Assembly: GCA_018336015.1 (NCBI GenBank)
Contig: JAGXQZ010000075.1
Span: 1 to 64,000 of the forward strand
Direction of reading: 5' to 3'
Origin: Algoriphagus sp.
Lineage (GTDB): Bacteria > Bacteroidota > Bacteroidia > Cytophagales > Cyclobacteriaceae
DNA length: 64,000 bases
Within the stretch, counting starts at the first letter, position 1. Each line of letters begins with the position of its first letter. The position numbers and the translations under genes were made by a program. Under the pieces are notes generated by a model that saw nothing but the letters and a program-made list of their open reading frames with translations, was not told where the DNA came from and made no database searches. Of this stretch, positions 9,502 through 18,751 are shown piece after piece.

Positions 9502-9521
9502 CTATTCTGGGATATGGTCGA

Positions 9522-9932
9522 TCAAAGCTTGAATTGAACCGGCAATCTCATTCGGACTGGAACTGCTTTTCCTTCGATTTTTCCAGGAGTCCAGATTCCA
9601 CTGTTTTTTACCAGTCTTACAGCTTCTTCATCGCAACCCCCTCCGATTCCTCTGAGGACTTCAACAGAATCTACCTTGCCTTCTTCTCTTACAACAAAGG
9701 TAAGTACAACCAAACCTTCAACTCCTTTTTCTTTGGCATTAGCTGGATAAGTCAAATTTTCGGTGAGATACTTTATCCAAGCATCAATCCCTCCAGGAGG
9801 AACTGGCATTTCGGGCACTGTCTGATAGACACCATCTACCTGGGACAGGGTAGTTTGAGAAAAGGACTTTTGGCTAATCACTAAGCTTATGATCATCGAA
9901 AGCCCCAGTACAGAAAGAAGTTTTGTTTTCAT
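9522..9932 (-). CDS. Small periplasmic TonB C-terminal-domain protein
   Basis: The 137-residue protein starts at the ATG at 9932 (MKTKLLSVLG). It has a signal peptide cleaved near SFSQ, then a single TonB_C domain with YPANAKEKGVEGLVVLTFVV, VEVLRGIGGGCDEEAVR and a closing RMRLPVQFKL. No N-terminal anchor or proline-rich linker is present, so it is unlikely to be a classical energy-coupling TonB. It may be a soluble accessory that binds TonB boxes or wall components. It is the last of three adjacent paralogous TonB_C proteins (9522, 10046, 10921) on the minus strand. Confidence 0.85.
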   Translation of the reverse strand: MKTKLLSVLGLSMIISLVISQKSFSQTTLSQVDGVYQTVPEMPVPPGGIDAWIKYLTENLTYPANAKEKGVEGLVVLTFVVREEGKVDSVEVLRGIGGGCDEEAVRLVKNSGIWTPGKIEGKAVPVRMRLPVQFKL

Positions 9933-10045
9933 TTTGAAGAATTTTAAATGCAATAGTTAGAGTTGTGTTGAATTTTAGAGGTGACCGATTGAGGTATACG
10001 TATTCGTTGGACTTCCTATAGAAAGGAGAAATTGAAAGGCCAAGA

Positions 10046-10834
10046 TCAGTCTGTGGAAGACGGGGAAGAATATCCGACTACAACGAAATACTTTCCATAT
10101 TCTTCTAACATAGCTCGTTCGTTTAGTCTTTTTTTGAGTTCACTTGGTTCATCTGAATCCATTCTAAAAAGAATCGGAACCCGCATTCTGGCAGCTATAG
10201 GTTGACCATTTTGTCTAGCTGGAATCCAATCTGGAGCCTCTGAAATAACTCTCAATGCTTCTTGATCCGATTCGCCACCGATTCCTCTGAGCAATTCCAC
10301 ATCATTCACCTTTCCTTCCTCCGTGATTTGAAAAGTGACTACTACAATGCCTTGAATTCCTTCTTTGCGATCATTTGCAGAATACTTAATGTTTCTGGCC
10401 ACGAAACTATGCCAAGCATCTCTTCCTCCAATAGGCTGGGGAACTTCCTCTACCGAGTCAAGAACCTGATAAGCCGGTGCATCTTTGAATACGGATGGAA
10501 GTTGATTTTTTGTTGTTTTAAGACGGATTTTGAAGGGAGCATCTGTGTTTTTTACTTGAACCTCTTCGGTATCAAATCCGACAAAAGAAACCGTCAAGGT
10601 CGTAGGCAGCGAAGGAACCGTGATCGAAAAGTTACCTTTGAGGTCGCTCACTGTACCTGTGGTGGTCTGCTTGATCAAAATCGCAGCTCCTTTTACAATT
10701 TCATCTTGCTCATCGACTACGATTCCGGTTATTTTCACCGATTGAGCAGAACCTTGAGCATAGGCGAGTTGGATAAATCCAAAGTTGAGAATCCAAAAGA
10801 GGATCCATTTTGAGGTTACTTGGGTAGTTTTCAT
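10046..10834 (-). CDS. Carboxypeptidase-regulatory-like plus TonB C-terminal domain protein
   Basis: The 262-residue protein starts at the ATG at 10834 (MKTTQVTSKW); a TTG at 10873 only extends it artificially. A signal peptide ends near AYAQ. A CarboxypepD_reg-like domain follows (VKITGIVVDEQDEIVKGAA, DLKGNFSI, VSFVGFDTEEV), the same fold that begins SusC-type receptors. After a linker comes a TonB_C domain with IGGRDAWHSFV, KEGIQGIVVVTFQI, VELLRGIGGESDQEALR and RMRVPILFRM. Proteins of this layout occur beside M56/TonB genes in Bacteroidota, with no settled function. The domain order suggests a periplasmic adaptor. Confidence 0.85.
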   Translation of the reverse strand: MKTTQVTSKWILFWILNFGFIQLAYAQGSAQSVKITGIVVDEQDEIVKGAAILIKQTTTGTVSDLKGNFSITVPSLPTTLTVSFVGFDTEEVQVKNTDAPFKIRLKTTKNQLPSVFKDAPAYQVLDSVEEVPQPIGGRDAWHSFVARNIKYSANDRKEGIQGIVVVTFQITEEGKVNDVELLRGIGGESDQEALRVISEAPDWIPARQNGQPIAARMRVPILFRMDSDEPSELKKRLNERAMLEEYGKYFVVVGYSSPSSTD

Positions 10835-10920
10835 AAGATGAGCTGATAAGTTAAATATGAAACGATCACTCAATGAATGGACTCAACTAGTTAAGTGATT
10901 CAGGATATCACGTTTAATTT

Positions 10921-12336
10921 CTACTGATTTGACAAATATCCAATTACAGAGACTGCATCCGTCAGGCCTTTGCTGGTGACAGGAACTTCTGAAATCGAGG
11001 TTTTCTCTGGAGGAGTAATCCCTTTTTCGAGTTTGAATCGGATCGGTAACCTCATTCGGGTTTTTACGGCCCTTCCTCTTTGTCTACCAGGCTCCCATCT
11101 TGGAGCATTGGACACCACTCGGACGGCTTCTTCATCAGCGCCTCCTCCTATTCCTCGAAGTACTTCCACATTGTGAATAGACCCATCGGTATGAATTTCA
11201 AATACAAGTATCACAGTACCTTCTACCCCCCGCTGTCTGGCAACCAATGGATACCTGAGATTCCTAGCCAAGTAAGTATTCCAGCCGCTCATACCTCCTT
11301 CGGGGCTCGGCTGTTGTTCTACTATATCGAATATTTCATCCGCGTCTTCTATGATCAATAAAGGATTTACCTTTTGAACTTCTTCCTTTGGTACATCAGG
11401 TGCAGGATCGTCTGTCATTGGAACTTCAAGGATTGCGGGGAACTCTTTTTCCAATTCAACCACACTGGGTAGTAGCTCCTCCTTTTCACAGGAAAAAATA
11501 AATAGCAGCATTCCAAAAACAGGAAATAAAGCCAAAATTCGAAGCTTCTGAACTGAAGAAGACTTCCCTTTTGCCATCATGATAATCCTCTTTTTGGTCT
11601 GAAACTGATTGAAATTATTCATGAATTGCCATCCTGGCTTGGCAGTAATCAAACGAAGGAGAAGCGTGGCATATTCCTTAGGAGAAAAATACGATGTCAC
11701 CCCTTGGTCTGCTTGGTATTCATGAACTTCCCGTAGGGATCTCTCAAAAAGGTAAATCAAAGGATTAAACCAAAAGACCACTTTGACCATATTCACCAAC
11801 AGTAAATCCCAAGAATGCCTGTAAGCCACATGCATGGATTCGTGAAGGATGATTTGCTTTTGGGCATCGTCTTCCGGGTCAAAACTCGGCATCAAGATAT
11901 ATCTGAAAAATGAAGCCGGCACAAACTCAGGGTGCAAAGCGATCAAGTGACTTCCATGTCGGATTTTTTGAGCCTTACCTATCAGTCTTTGGGAGAGAAT
12001 AAACCCAAAAACCAGCCTTGCCGCCATCAGAATCGCACCTAGCAGGTAAATACCCACTGCTAGCCTAGACCATAGGGGTACTTGATCGGAAGTTAACGTT
12101 TCTTGTTCACCTACTTGAAATGCCGGAAGCGTCATTTCCCGAACCACATCTGCTCCTCCTATCCCAAAAACCTGAAAACTGAGTAAAGGAATAGTAAACG
12201 ACGAGGCCAAAAGCAGCAACAAAACTGCTCGATTCACTGCGAAAAAAGTCAGCTCGCTCAAAATCACCCTGTAAATCAACAAAGTTACTCCAAGACAAAC
12301 CGAAACCTCAAGTAGGTAAACAAGTAAGAAATCCAT
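10921..12336 (-). CDS. M56 (BlaR1/MecR1-type) membrane peptidase fused to TonB C-terminal domain
   Basis: The 471-residue protein has four predicted membrane segments: three in the first 130 residues and one near 275 (FPVFGMLLFIFSC). The M56 zinc motif is HESMH at 165-169, followed by FNPLIY. BlaR1-family proteins sense an outside signal and cleave a cognate BlaI-type repressor. Instead of a penicillin-binding sensor, this one carries a periplasmic TonB_C domain at about 350-445 (VEVLRGIGGGADEEAVR, RMRLPIRFKL). Its ATG overlaps the stop codon of the BlaI-type gene by one base (TAATG), so the pair is translationally coupled and almost certainly a sensor-repressor unit. The signal is unknown; no beta-lactamase is nearby. 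Confidence 0.9.
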   Translation of the reverse strand: MDFLLVYLLEVSVCLGVTLLIYRVILSELTFFAVNRAVLLLLLASSFTIPLLSFQVFGIGGADVVREMTLPAFQVGEQETLTSDQVPLWSRLAVGIYLLGAILMAARLVFGFILSQRLIGKAQKIRHGSHLIALHPEFVPASFFRYILMPSFDPEDDAQKQIILHESMHVAYRHSWDLLLVNMVKVVFWFNPLIYLFERSLREVHEYQADQGVTSYFSPKEYATLLLRLITAKPGWQFMNNFNQFQTKKRIIMMAKGKSSSVQKLRILALFPVFGMLLFIFSCEKEELLPSVVELEKEFPAILEVPMTDDPAPDVPKEEVQKVNPLLIIEDADEIFDIVEQQPSPEGGMSGWNTYLARNLRYPLVARQRGVEGTVILVFEIHTDGSIHNVEVLRGIGGGADEEAVRVVSNAPRWEPGRQRGRAVKTRMRLPIRFKLEKGITPPEKTSISEVPVTSKGLTDAVSVIGYLSNQ

Positions 12337-12707
12337 TAGCTGGAAGGTTTATCCATTTTATCAATCAAATCCTGCAATTCACTGATTTCTTTCTCAGAGA
12401 TATTTTTCTCTTTAACCATGAAGGATAAGAAGCTGCCCACGGAACCTCCAAAGAAGGTAGACACAAGACGATTAATGCTTCTTTTGCTGTATGCCTCTTG
12501 GCTGATGATCGGCTTGTAAATGTTTACAGTGCCGTACATACGGTGAGATAGGTATCCCTTCCGCTCCAAGTTGCGGACAGTGGATGCCAAGGTAGTGTAG
12601 GGCGGTTTTGGATCGGGTAGTTGCTCCAAAATGTCTCGGATCAATAGTTCGCCTTGTTTCCAAAACAAACTCATGATTTCCTCTTCGTGCTGATTTAACT
12701 CTTCCAT
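12336..12707 (-). CDS. BlaI/MecI/CopY family transcriptional repressor
   Basis: The 123-residue winged-helix regulator begins LNQHEEEIMSLFWKQGEL. The recognition region is YTTLASTVRNLERKGYL, and the C-terminal helices dimerise and contain the segment usually cut by the partner peptidase. It is first in the unit with the M56/TonB fusion (one-base overlap) and probably autoregulates it, perhaps along with the two TonB_C genes downstream. Its targets beyond this cluster are unknown. Confidence 0.92.
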   Translation of the reverse strand: MEELNQHEEEIMSLFWKQGELLIRDILEQLPDPKPPYTTLASTVRNLERKGYLSHRMYGTVNIYKPIISQEAYSKRSINRLVSTFFGGSVGSFLSFMVKEKNISEKEISELQDLIDKMDKPSS

Positions 12708-12737
12708 GCTAAAGCTTTTAAGTGGTTTTTCTTGTTG

Positions 12738-12754
12738 TTACGAATATTTAGTAA
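12738..12754. promoter_or_regulatory. Candidate BlaI-type operator
   Basis: An imperfect 17-bp inverted repeat, TTAC (9 nt) GTAA, lies about 30 bp upstream of the repressor start. Its position fits autoregulation. The family consensus TACAnnTGTA is not matched exactly. Confidence 0.3.
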
Positions 12755-12878
12755 TTCTATGATTTAGATTTTTTAATTGCAAGAAGTATTTTAAAAAAAG
12801 GAAACAGATGCAATTCAAAAATGAAAAAACCAGAACAATAAGCCGGTTTTTATACAGGAAGTTTTAACTTTTTAAATT

Positions 12879-13919
12879 CTAGTTTGTGTAGTATTTTTTC
12901 TTCAACCAGAATGCAAACCTGACCATTAAAATCAATGCAGGAACTTCTACCAAAGGACCAATCACCCCTGCGAATGCCTGACCCGAACTCAAGCCAAAAA
13001 CAGCGATTGCCACTGCAATTGCCAATTCAAAATTGTTTCCTGCCGCGGTAAAAGAAATTGCAGCATTTTGATCATATGGAGCTCCCATCGCTCTACTGAA
13101 AAAAAAGCCCATTACAAACATGACCAAGAAATAAACAAGCAATGGCAGGGCAATTCGAAGAACATCTCCGGGGATTTCAACCATCAACTCACCTTTAAGT
13201 GAAAACATAACTACTATAGTAAATAGCAATGAGACAAGAGTGATCGGGGCGATTTTGGGCAAATACTCTTCCTGATACCAAGATTCTCCTTTGAGCTTTG
13301 GTAAAATCAATCGGCTTAAAAGTCCGGCAAGGAAGGGAATACCCAAATAGACAACCACACTTTCCGCAATAGTTCCAATAGAAATGTCTATGATGGCTCC
13401 TTCGAAGCCTAACAAAGGAGGAAGTTTGGTAATAAACAGCCAGGCATAAAAGCTATATCCAAACACCTGGAAAATACTGTTTAGCGCAACCAGCCCCGCT
13501 CCGTATTCCGAACTACCCTCTGCCAAATCATTCCACACCAAGACCATAGCTATACATCTGGCCAAACCGATCAATATTAGACCAACCATGTATTCAGGGT
13601 AATCTCTGAGGAACATTATTGCCAAGAAAAACATCAACAATGGCCCAACAATCCAATTTAGAATCAATGAAATACTTAAAATCTTTACGTTTTTAAATAC
13701 TTGGGGCAGAAGCCTGTAATCTACCTTTGCTAAAGGCGGATACATCATCAAGATGAGGCCAATGGCGATAGGAATATTGGTCGTTCCACTACTCATGGAG
13801 TCGACCCAGGTAGAAAAGGATGGAATGAAGTATCCTAAACTCACACCTATCAACATCGCAAGGAAAATCCACCAGGTCAAATTCCTATCCAAGAATCCCA
13901 GGCTTTTTGGTCCGCTCAT
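12879..13919 (-). CDS. arsB: ACR3-type arsenite efflux permease
   Basis: This 346-residue inner-membrane protein has about ten helices. The ACR3 block [16 protein letters not shown] contains the conserved helix-4 cysteine needed for arsenite transport, and the later [14 protein letters not shown] block is also family-typical. It exports arsenite using the proton gradient. It is the last gene of arsR - DUF6428 - arsC-like - ACR3, and its ATG overlaps the previous stop by 4 nt (ATGA). The gene is also called acr3. The family assignment is firm. Confidence 0.96.
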   Translation of the reverse strand: MSGPKSLGFLDRNLTWWIFLAMLIGVSLGYFIPSFSTWVDSMSSGTTNIPIAIGLILMMYPPLAKVDYRLLPQVFKNVKILSISLILNWIVGPLLMFFLAIMFLRDYPEYMVGLILIGLARCIAMVLVWNDLAEGSSEYGAGLVALNSIFQVFGYSFYAWLFITKLPPLLGFEGAIIDISIGTIAESVVVYLGIPFLAGLLSRLILPKLKGESWYQEEYLPKIAPITLVSLLFTIVVMFSLKGELMVEIPGDVLRIALPLLVYFLVMFVMGFFFSRAMGAPYDQNAAISFTAAGNNFELAIAVAIAVFGLSSGQAFAGVIGPLVEVPALILMVRFAFWLKKKYYTN

Positions 13920-14539
13920 AGGCCCTCCTTAACTTTTTGGAATACCACAAACAACTCTGCACCAATCTGATGTGAACGTTCGGAATACATTTTCTCCTCT
14001 AAATCAGTCCCATCAAAAGCCTTAGGATCTTCAAACCTAAGTGGAATTCTCACCTCAGCGCCAGGTATAAATGGGCAATTCTCATCTGCATGATCGCAAG
14101 TCATCACTGCAGCAAATCCCTTTTGTGCATTGATGGCATCATCATAGACTTTGGAAAATGTCGTAATCGGCTCCGAATCAGGCCCATGAAAAACAAAGTA
14201 AACGGGATTAGTCTCGCCTTTTTGCACCACTTTAAACCCATCTCTTCGAATGGCTGCCACCGCACGCTCATTGAATGCTGTCACTTCCACTCCACCCGAA
14301 TAGCAAAATGCCTCTATGCCAAAATAATCCGCAGCTGTCTGCCCCCAAATCTGTGAAAACTGGCTTCTGCGGCTATTATGCGTACAGATAAAGTTGAGAC
14401 GAACCTCCTCTCCGGCCCGAATCTTCCGAAGAATATATTCGACCATTGACTCAATGACAGGCATTCGTTCAGATGGTATCCTATTTATTGGGAGACTTTC
14501 AATGGTCTTTTGGAGGTCGGGATAAAAAGAATTTTTCAT
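13916..14539 (-). CDS. Arsenate reductase-like low-molecular-weight phosphatase family protein
   Basis: The 207-residue protein starts at the ATG at 14539; the TTG at 14554 adds five residues. The phosphatase P-loop Cx5R is Cys52 to Arg58 (CTHNSRRS), and the downstream block [16 protein letters not shown] carries two further cysteines. This is the long Bacteroidota form found in ars operons, annotated as protein-tyrosine-phosphatase or ArsC-like. It likely reduces arsenate to arsenite for the ACR3 pump with thiol relay through these cysteines. It overlaps arsB by 4 nt and follows the DUF6428 gene by 18 bp. Confidence 0.88.
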   Translation of the reverse strand: MKNSFYPDLQKTIESLPINRIPSERMPVIESMVEYILRKIRAGEEVRLNFICTHNSRRSQFSQIWGQTAADYFGIEAFCYSGGVEVTAFNERAVAAIRRDGFKVVQKGETNPVYFVFHGPDSEPITTFSKVYDDAINAQKGFAAVMTCDHADENCPFIPGAEVRIPLRFEDPKAFDGTDLEEKMYSERSHQIGAELFVVFQKVKEGL

Positions 14540-14557
14540 TTTGGTTTTGGTCAAGAT

Positions 14558-15031
14558 TTAGCAGCAACCTGAGTTTGGGGTACAGCAACCGGCTGAAGCA
14601 GTTTGCATACTGGAAAGGCGTAATTTTGGCTTTTCTGCAGGAATCCCACATTTATCCTTTGCAAGGCAATCCGTCATTTTCTTGGTTAATACAAAGGCTT
14701 CTCCATTAAAGTCGAGTCCATATTTACCAATTGTATCTCCTTGGTATTCTACCTCCACTTCTAAATCCTCTAAGCCCAACACCCGCTCTGAAAGCTCGAT
14801 GATATCCAACAGTTTTTTTGCACCTAAGCGATGATCATAATCTCCATCCTCCCAAAGCTGAAAATTGATGGATTTTTCATCTCGAACTGTGCCACCACAA
14901 TCGATGAATTTTTTCTGTACTTGCCCTACTTCCGTGATATGGAAGTGTGCAGGAACGGAAGTTCCATCAGGCAGCAAAAAGGTCAATTGACCAAGGTTTG
15001 GTAGTTGGGATTTGATTTCTGAGAGTTTCAT
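14558..15031 (-). CDS. DUF6428 family protein of the arsenic operon
   Basis: The 157-residue cytosolic protein begins MKLSEIKSQLPNLGQL, with conserved GTSVPAHFHITEVG and CGGTVRDEKS near residues 25-55. It ends in a cysteine cluster, AGCCTPNSGCC, that looks like a soft-metal or arsenite binding tail. The family regularly accompanies arsR and arsC genes in Bacteroidota but has no proven activity. The His and Cys residues suggest arsenic handling or delivery. It has its own copy of the ArsR operator immediately upstream (15044-15059), so it may be transcribed separately from arsR as well as with it. Confidence 0.85.
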   Translation of the reverse strand: MKLSEIKSQLPNLGQLTFLLPDGTSVPAHFHITEVGQVQKKFIDCGGTVRDEKSINFQLWEDGDYDHRLGAKKLLDIIELSERVLGLEDLEVEVEYQGDTIGKYGLDFNGEAFVLTKKMTDCLAKDKCGIPAEKPKLRLSSMQTASAGCCTPNSGCC

Positions 15032-15043
15032 AGTGATTTTATT

Positions 15044-15059
15044 ATTGCAATATTACGAT
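15044..15059. promoter_or_regulatory. ArsR operator, copy 2
   Basis: ATTGCAATATTACGAT matches the palindromic pattern ATCGnAAnnTTnCGAT, with one deviation, 13 bp upstream of the DUF6428 start. It is nearly identical to the operator upstream of arsR. Confidence 0.8.
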
Positions 15060-15077
15060 TGATAGATATAAATTTTT

Positions 15078-15416
15078 TTAACAGCAATCTCCAGAAGAGC
15101 AAGAATCGGTCAACTGATCAAACAGGCCATTAAATAAGGACTGAACCAGTTCCCACTTTTCTACATTCAGACAGTAATTGATGGACACCCCCTCGATAGA
15201 GCCTTTGATCAAGCCCATATCTTTCAATTCCCTCAAATGCTGGGAAATGGTTGCCTGTGCCAAGCCAAGTTCTTGGACCAAAGTACCGTTTACACAAGAT
15301 TTGGTCTTTGCCAAATATTGTAAAATGGCAATTCTGGCCGGATGCGCAAAGGCTTTGGCAAGGAGAGCTAATTGATTTTGCTCAGCAGTGAATAGATCTG
15401 ATTTGGTAACACCCAT
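15078..15416 (-). CDS. arsR: ArsR family metalloregulator
   Basis: The 112-residue winged-helix repressor has FAHPARIAILQYLAK, then Cys41, then the recognition helix LAQATISQHLRELKDMG (about 52-68). Cysteines at 41 and at the C-terminus (106, 111, 112 in CSSGDCC) are candidates for arsenite binding, a distribution unlike the compact CVCDL site of E. coli ArsR. It is the first gene of the ars operon and lies 7 bp downstream of a palindromic operator, so it is expected to repress itself and the operon until arsenite binds. Confidence 0.95.
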   Translation of the reverse strand: MGVTKSDLFTAEQNQLALLAKAFAHPARIAILQYLAKTKSCVNGTLVQELGLAQATISQHLRELKDMGLIKGSIEGVSINYCLNVEKWELVQSLFNGLFDQLTDSCSSGDCC

Positions 15417-15422
15417 AATTAC

Positions 15423-15438
15423 ATCGCAATGTTACGAT
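15423..15438. promoter_or_regulatory. ArsR operator, copy 1
   Basis: ATCGCAATGTTACGAT is a near-perfect palindrome of the form ATCG-n-AA-nn-TT-n-CGAT just upstream of arsR. It shares 14 of 16 bases with the copy at 15044, and the flank GATGGATA/GATTGATA is also conserved. Confidence 0.85.
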
Positions 15439-15485
15439 GGATATTTTTCTAAAAAAAGGCTGTACAAAAATTCTTTTTGAGTTTA

Positions 15486-16325
15486 TCAATCATACTTGGC
15501 CTGTATTAATACGGATCTTGTCAGCACTGGACTGACAACAAAATAGCCCAAGACTTCAGAATCACCACTGACTACTTTGATATTGGATTGTGGATTCTGT
15601 GGTGGAGGACTAAAAAGGCCCCCATCATTGAAAAGCAAATTGACCAACTGGTTTAGGTAATCGTAAGCATCTTTATTGAGTCGGTACAGCTCTAGTCTGA
15701 CTTCATCCTTTTCCTGAAAAGCATAGCCTAATTCAAGGCCCTCTTCAAAAAACCGAAGACCAAAGGTGTCATCGAACAACAAATAGTCATCCCGTTGATT
15801 CTTGAGTGTATCGTTTTCAATTACTCGAATTCGGTAATTGTTATTTTCAGTAAATGGAATCTTCCCATAGACTTTGATGTAGTAGCCTTCGTCGCGAAAA
15901 AGTCGCTTTTCTTCAAATTTCCAAGTCACACTATCCACGATAGGCGCTTCGAGCATGGTGCCCGCAGATTGAAACACTTTCCCTCGCCAATTGACATTCA
16001 GCTGATATCGCTCACCTACTCTAGCTCGCTCGGAAGGGTTATTTGCACGATAGGTTTTGGTTCCGTCTACATACCTGAAAGGAATGATTCTCCCCGTTCG
16101 TTCCACTTTGATATATACTTGTGCGTCGCTTATAGCTACATATTCGGCAGAGTCATAATAATTATTGGAAAGGGAAATTTTTACCTCATTGTAAATCCCC
16201 TGATCAGTCCAAAGGGCCTCGATCACAGGAATGCCTTCTTTGTTTTGATCCAAAGGCAAAAACACTTCTTCCTGACAAGAAGATAGCAACAAACTACTCA
16301 GCAAAAGCACCCAGATCGTTCTCAT
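15486..16325 (-). CDS. DUF4249 family lipoprotein
   Basis: The 279-residue protein starts at the ATG at 16325, which overlaps the receptor stop by one base (TGATG). A lipoprotein signal ends in LLLSSC. The family core is visible in PVIEALWTDQGIYNEVKIS, SDAQVYIK and GERYQLNV, ending in a segment with VSGDSEVLGYF. DUF4249 proteins pair with CarboxypepD_reg-type TonB receptors in Bacteroidota and are thought to be surface-exposed partners, in the manner of SusD-like lids. The substrate is unknown. Confidence 0.92.
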   Translation of the reverse strand: MRTIWVLLLSSLLLSSCQEEVFLPLDQNKEGIPVIEALWTDQGIYNEVKISLSNNYYDSAEYVAISDAQVYIKVERTGRIIPFRYVDGTKTYRANNPSERARVGERYQLNVNWRGKVFQSAGTMLEAPIVDSVTWKFEEKRLFRDEGYYIKVYGKIPFTENNNYRIRVIENDTLKNQRDDYLLFDDTFGLRFFEEGLELGYAFQEKDEVRLELYRLNKDAYDYLNQLVNLLFNDGGLFSPPPQNPQSNIKVVSGDSEVLGYFVVSPVLTRSVLIQAKYD

Positions 16326-18751
16326 CAAAATTGAAAATTATAAGTGAGTGAAGGTAAAAACGTGAACAAATAAGTCATGACCACTCCAGGTCTGGCGGAA
16401 AAAATTTCACCATCGGAAAGGGAAAAATTGATATCATCATTGAATATGGTGCGAAACTCATAGGCAAAAGGATTTTTCCTTCCATAAAGATTATAGACCC
16501 CAAAATTCCAACTTCCCCTCCATTTTCTCCCTTTGTCGGCATTTTTCCAAGTGACCGAGGCATCCATTCGGTGGTAGGCAGGAAATCTGTTTTGATTTCT
16601 AAAATCAGAATATAAAGGTACAGTCTGATTATCCACCACGTAAGAACCTACCGGAAAAGAAACCGCCTGACCAGAGGTATAGACCATGGTGAGACCCGCA
16701 GTCCAGCTCGGTGAAAACTCATGGTTGAGCACCAAAGTCACATCATGTGGCCGATCAAATCGCGGGTTATACGGTTGATTCCGGCTGATCCCATCGATTT
16801 GTCTCCATGCCCTTGACCAAGTGTAGGCTAGCCAACCGGTTGTTTTCCCCGTGTTTTTTCGAAGTAAAAACTCAAGCCCATATGCCCAACCTCTCCCTGC
16901 GAGAAGTTCTGTCTCGACCCTATCCGTAAACAGCACCTGAGCGCCATTTCTCAAGTCAATCACATTGTCCAAATCCTTATAATATCCTTCAAGAGAAACT
17001 TCCCATCTATTGGATTGGAAATTTTTGAATAACCCTAAGGAAACCTGATCACTTCGGATGGGTGGGGTAAAATTTCCTGCCAAAATCCATCGGTCTATAG
17101 GCAGTCCTGCCGAACTGTTGGAAGCAATCTGTACGTATTGAAAATTACGATTATAGGCCAATTTGACCGAAAACTCGGGGTTTATCAGGTATCGAAATGC
17201 TATTCTTGGCTCAAGTCCCTGATAGAATTTCATCGATTCCAACTTGCCAAATGCGAGCGAATCAGTCGGGTCTTGATTTGGTTCAGGCAAATCATTCGGA
17301 TAAAAATACTGGACACCCGAGCCCAGCTGATTGAAAAGCCCCCATCTAAGTCCTGCCTCCGTACTCACTTTTGGAGAGAAATCGTGAGCAAGTCCTAGAA
17401 AAAGATTATTTAGGATCCCTTGGACTGACCTGGTATTGATCGGGCTGATCGGGCTATCCGGTGCAGGAATCAAGTCTGTGGGCGCAAAGTGATATACTTG
17501 ATTATGTACTCCCCAATTTACCGTGGTTGGTTCATTGATAATCTTTGTCCAAGCAGCCTTTACTCCTGATTCTGAGAGGGAATTGGTCCATTCAAACCCA
17601 TTATCCCGATCGGCAAAATCAACTTTGTAACCATACCTCGAATGGTAAGCTTGCAGGTCGAAAAATGAACTTTCATTGGAAACCCTATTCCAATTCACCG
17701 CACTGACCCAATTGCTCCATCCGAGAGAAAACTGATTTTCCAATCCTAACAAATCGCTTCCTTGATAGGTACTAAGCGACAGTTTGTCTTTTTCCCCTAT
17801 CACAAAAGAAAACTTACCACTCAGGTCGTAAAAATTTAGCTTGTTGTTATTCAGATTGGGATCGGAAGACAATTTCAAAAACACATCTGCATAGGTTCTT
17901 CTGGCACTGAGAATAAAACTGGAATTCTTCCCAAACAACGGTCCGTCCAAAGAAAGGCGCGAAGAAATAGTCCCAATACCGCCTTCTCCGTGGATTTGGT
18001 CTTTTCCTCCTTCCCGCAAGCTGACATCAATCAAAGAAGATGCACGACCGCCAAATTGGGACGGCATATTTCCTTTGTATAAATCCACTTTTTTCAAAGC
18101 ATCGGGATTAAACACGGAAAAGACTCCGAAAAAGTGGGAAGCATTGTAGACAGGCGCACCGTCGAGTTGGACCAAATTCTGATCTGCCGAACCTCCCCGA
18201 ACGAAAAGACCGGTAGTCCCCTCCCCTGCAGTCTGTACTCCAGGCAAAAGCTGAAGACTGCGGAAGAGATCCACTTCTCCAAAAAGCGCCGGAATATTTT
18301 TGATGGTTTCGATAGGCACTGATGCTTTGCCAATCTCCAGGTTTTTCACTTGCTCATCGGGCCTTCTTTCCTGAATGATGACTTCCTGAAGAGAAAGTTC
18401 TTCGGGTTTTAGGAAAAATTTGATCCGTTTCTCTGCCTCTTTGGCTTGGATAACCCGAATGGATTTTTCATATCCTAAGTACGAAATGACCAACTTGGCT
18501 GGAAAAGTCACCGATTCCAGTGCAAAATTACCCTCTATGTCCGTGATTGTGCCTGAGTAAACTTGTCCCTCCCAATAGACGTTGGCACCAATGAGCGGTT
18601 CGGATTTCACAGCATCCAATACCTGACCGGTGACTTTGATTTTTGTCTGAGAAAACCCCTGATTGCCAAGTGTTAGTAATAAAAGAACACTCAGAATTCG
18701 GCAAAAGGACATGAAGTAAGGCGTTTTGAAGAGTACAGGATGCGAACGCAT
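16325..18751 (-). CDS. TonB-dependent outer-membrane receptor
   Basis: The 808-residue receptor has its first ATG at 18751. A second ATG at 18712 (MSFCRILSVLLL) gives a tighter signal peptide and is a real alternative start. After cleavage near FSQ comes a CarboxypepD_reg-like domain (VTGQVLDAVKSEPLIGANVYWEG), then the plug with LFVRGGSADQNLVQLDGAPVYN and GGRASSLIDVSLREGG, then the 22-strand barrel ending in TYNFQF with a terminal aromatic. It imports an unidentified ligand powered by TonB. It is co-transcribed with the DUF4249 lipoprotein. No other uptake enzymes lie in the unit. Confidence 0.95.
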   Translation of the reverse strand: MRSHPVLFKTPYFMSFCRILSVLLLLTLGNQGFSQTKIKVTGQVLDAVKSEPLIGANVYWEGQVYSGTITDIEGNFALESVTFPAKLVISYLGYEKSIRVIQAKEAEKRIKFFLKPEELSLQEVIIQERRPDEQVKNLEIGKASVPIETIKNIPALFGEVDLFRSLQLLPGVQTAGEGTTGLFVRGGSADQNLVQLDGAPVYNASHFFGVFSVFNPDALKKVDLYKGNMPSQFGGRASSLIDVSLREGGKDQIHGEGGIGTISSRLSLDGPLFGKNSSFILSARRTYADVFLKLSSDPNLNNNKLNFYDLSGKFSFVIGEKDKLSLSTYQGSDLLGLENQFSLGWSNWVSAVNWNRVSNESSFFDLQAYHSRYGYKVDFADRDNGFEWTNSLSESGVKAAWTKIINEPTTVNWGVHNQVYHFAPTDLIPAPDSPISPINTRSVQGILNNLFLGLAHDFSPKVSTEAGLRWGLFNQLGSGVQYFYPNDLPEPNQDPTDSLAFGKLESMKFYQGLEPRIAFRYLINPEFSVKLAYNRNFQYVQIASNSSAGLPIDRWILAGNFTPPIRSDQVSLGLFKNFQSNRWEVSLEGYYKDLDNVIDLRNGAQVLFTDRVETELLAGRGWAYGLEFLLRKNTGKTTGWLAYTWSRAWRQIDGISRNQPYNPRFDRPHDVTLVLNHEFSPSWTAGLTMVYTSGQAVSFPVGSYVVDNQTVPLYSDFRNQNRFPAYHRMDASVTWKNADKGRKWRGSWNFGVYNLYGRKNPFAYEFRTIFNDDINFSLSDGEIFSARPGVVMTYLFTFLPSLTYNFQF

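Noticed and set aside
9456-9884. Plus-strand open frame of 142 codons
   Set aside because: It runs through the terminator and antisense to the TonB_C gene; the minus-strand protein is the conserved one.
10921-12707. Beta-lactam resistance regulator pair (blaR1-blaI)
   Set aside because: The sensor domain is TonB_C rather than a penicillin-binding domain, and no beta-lactamase gene is present.
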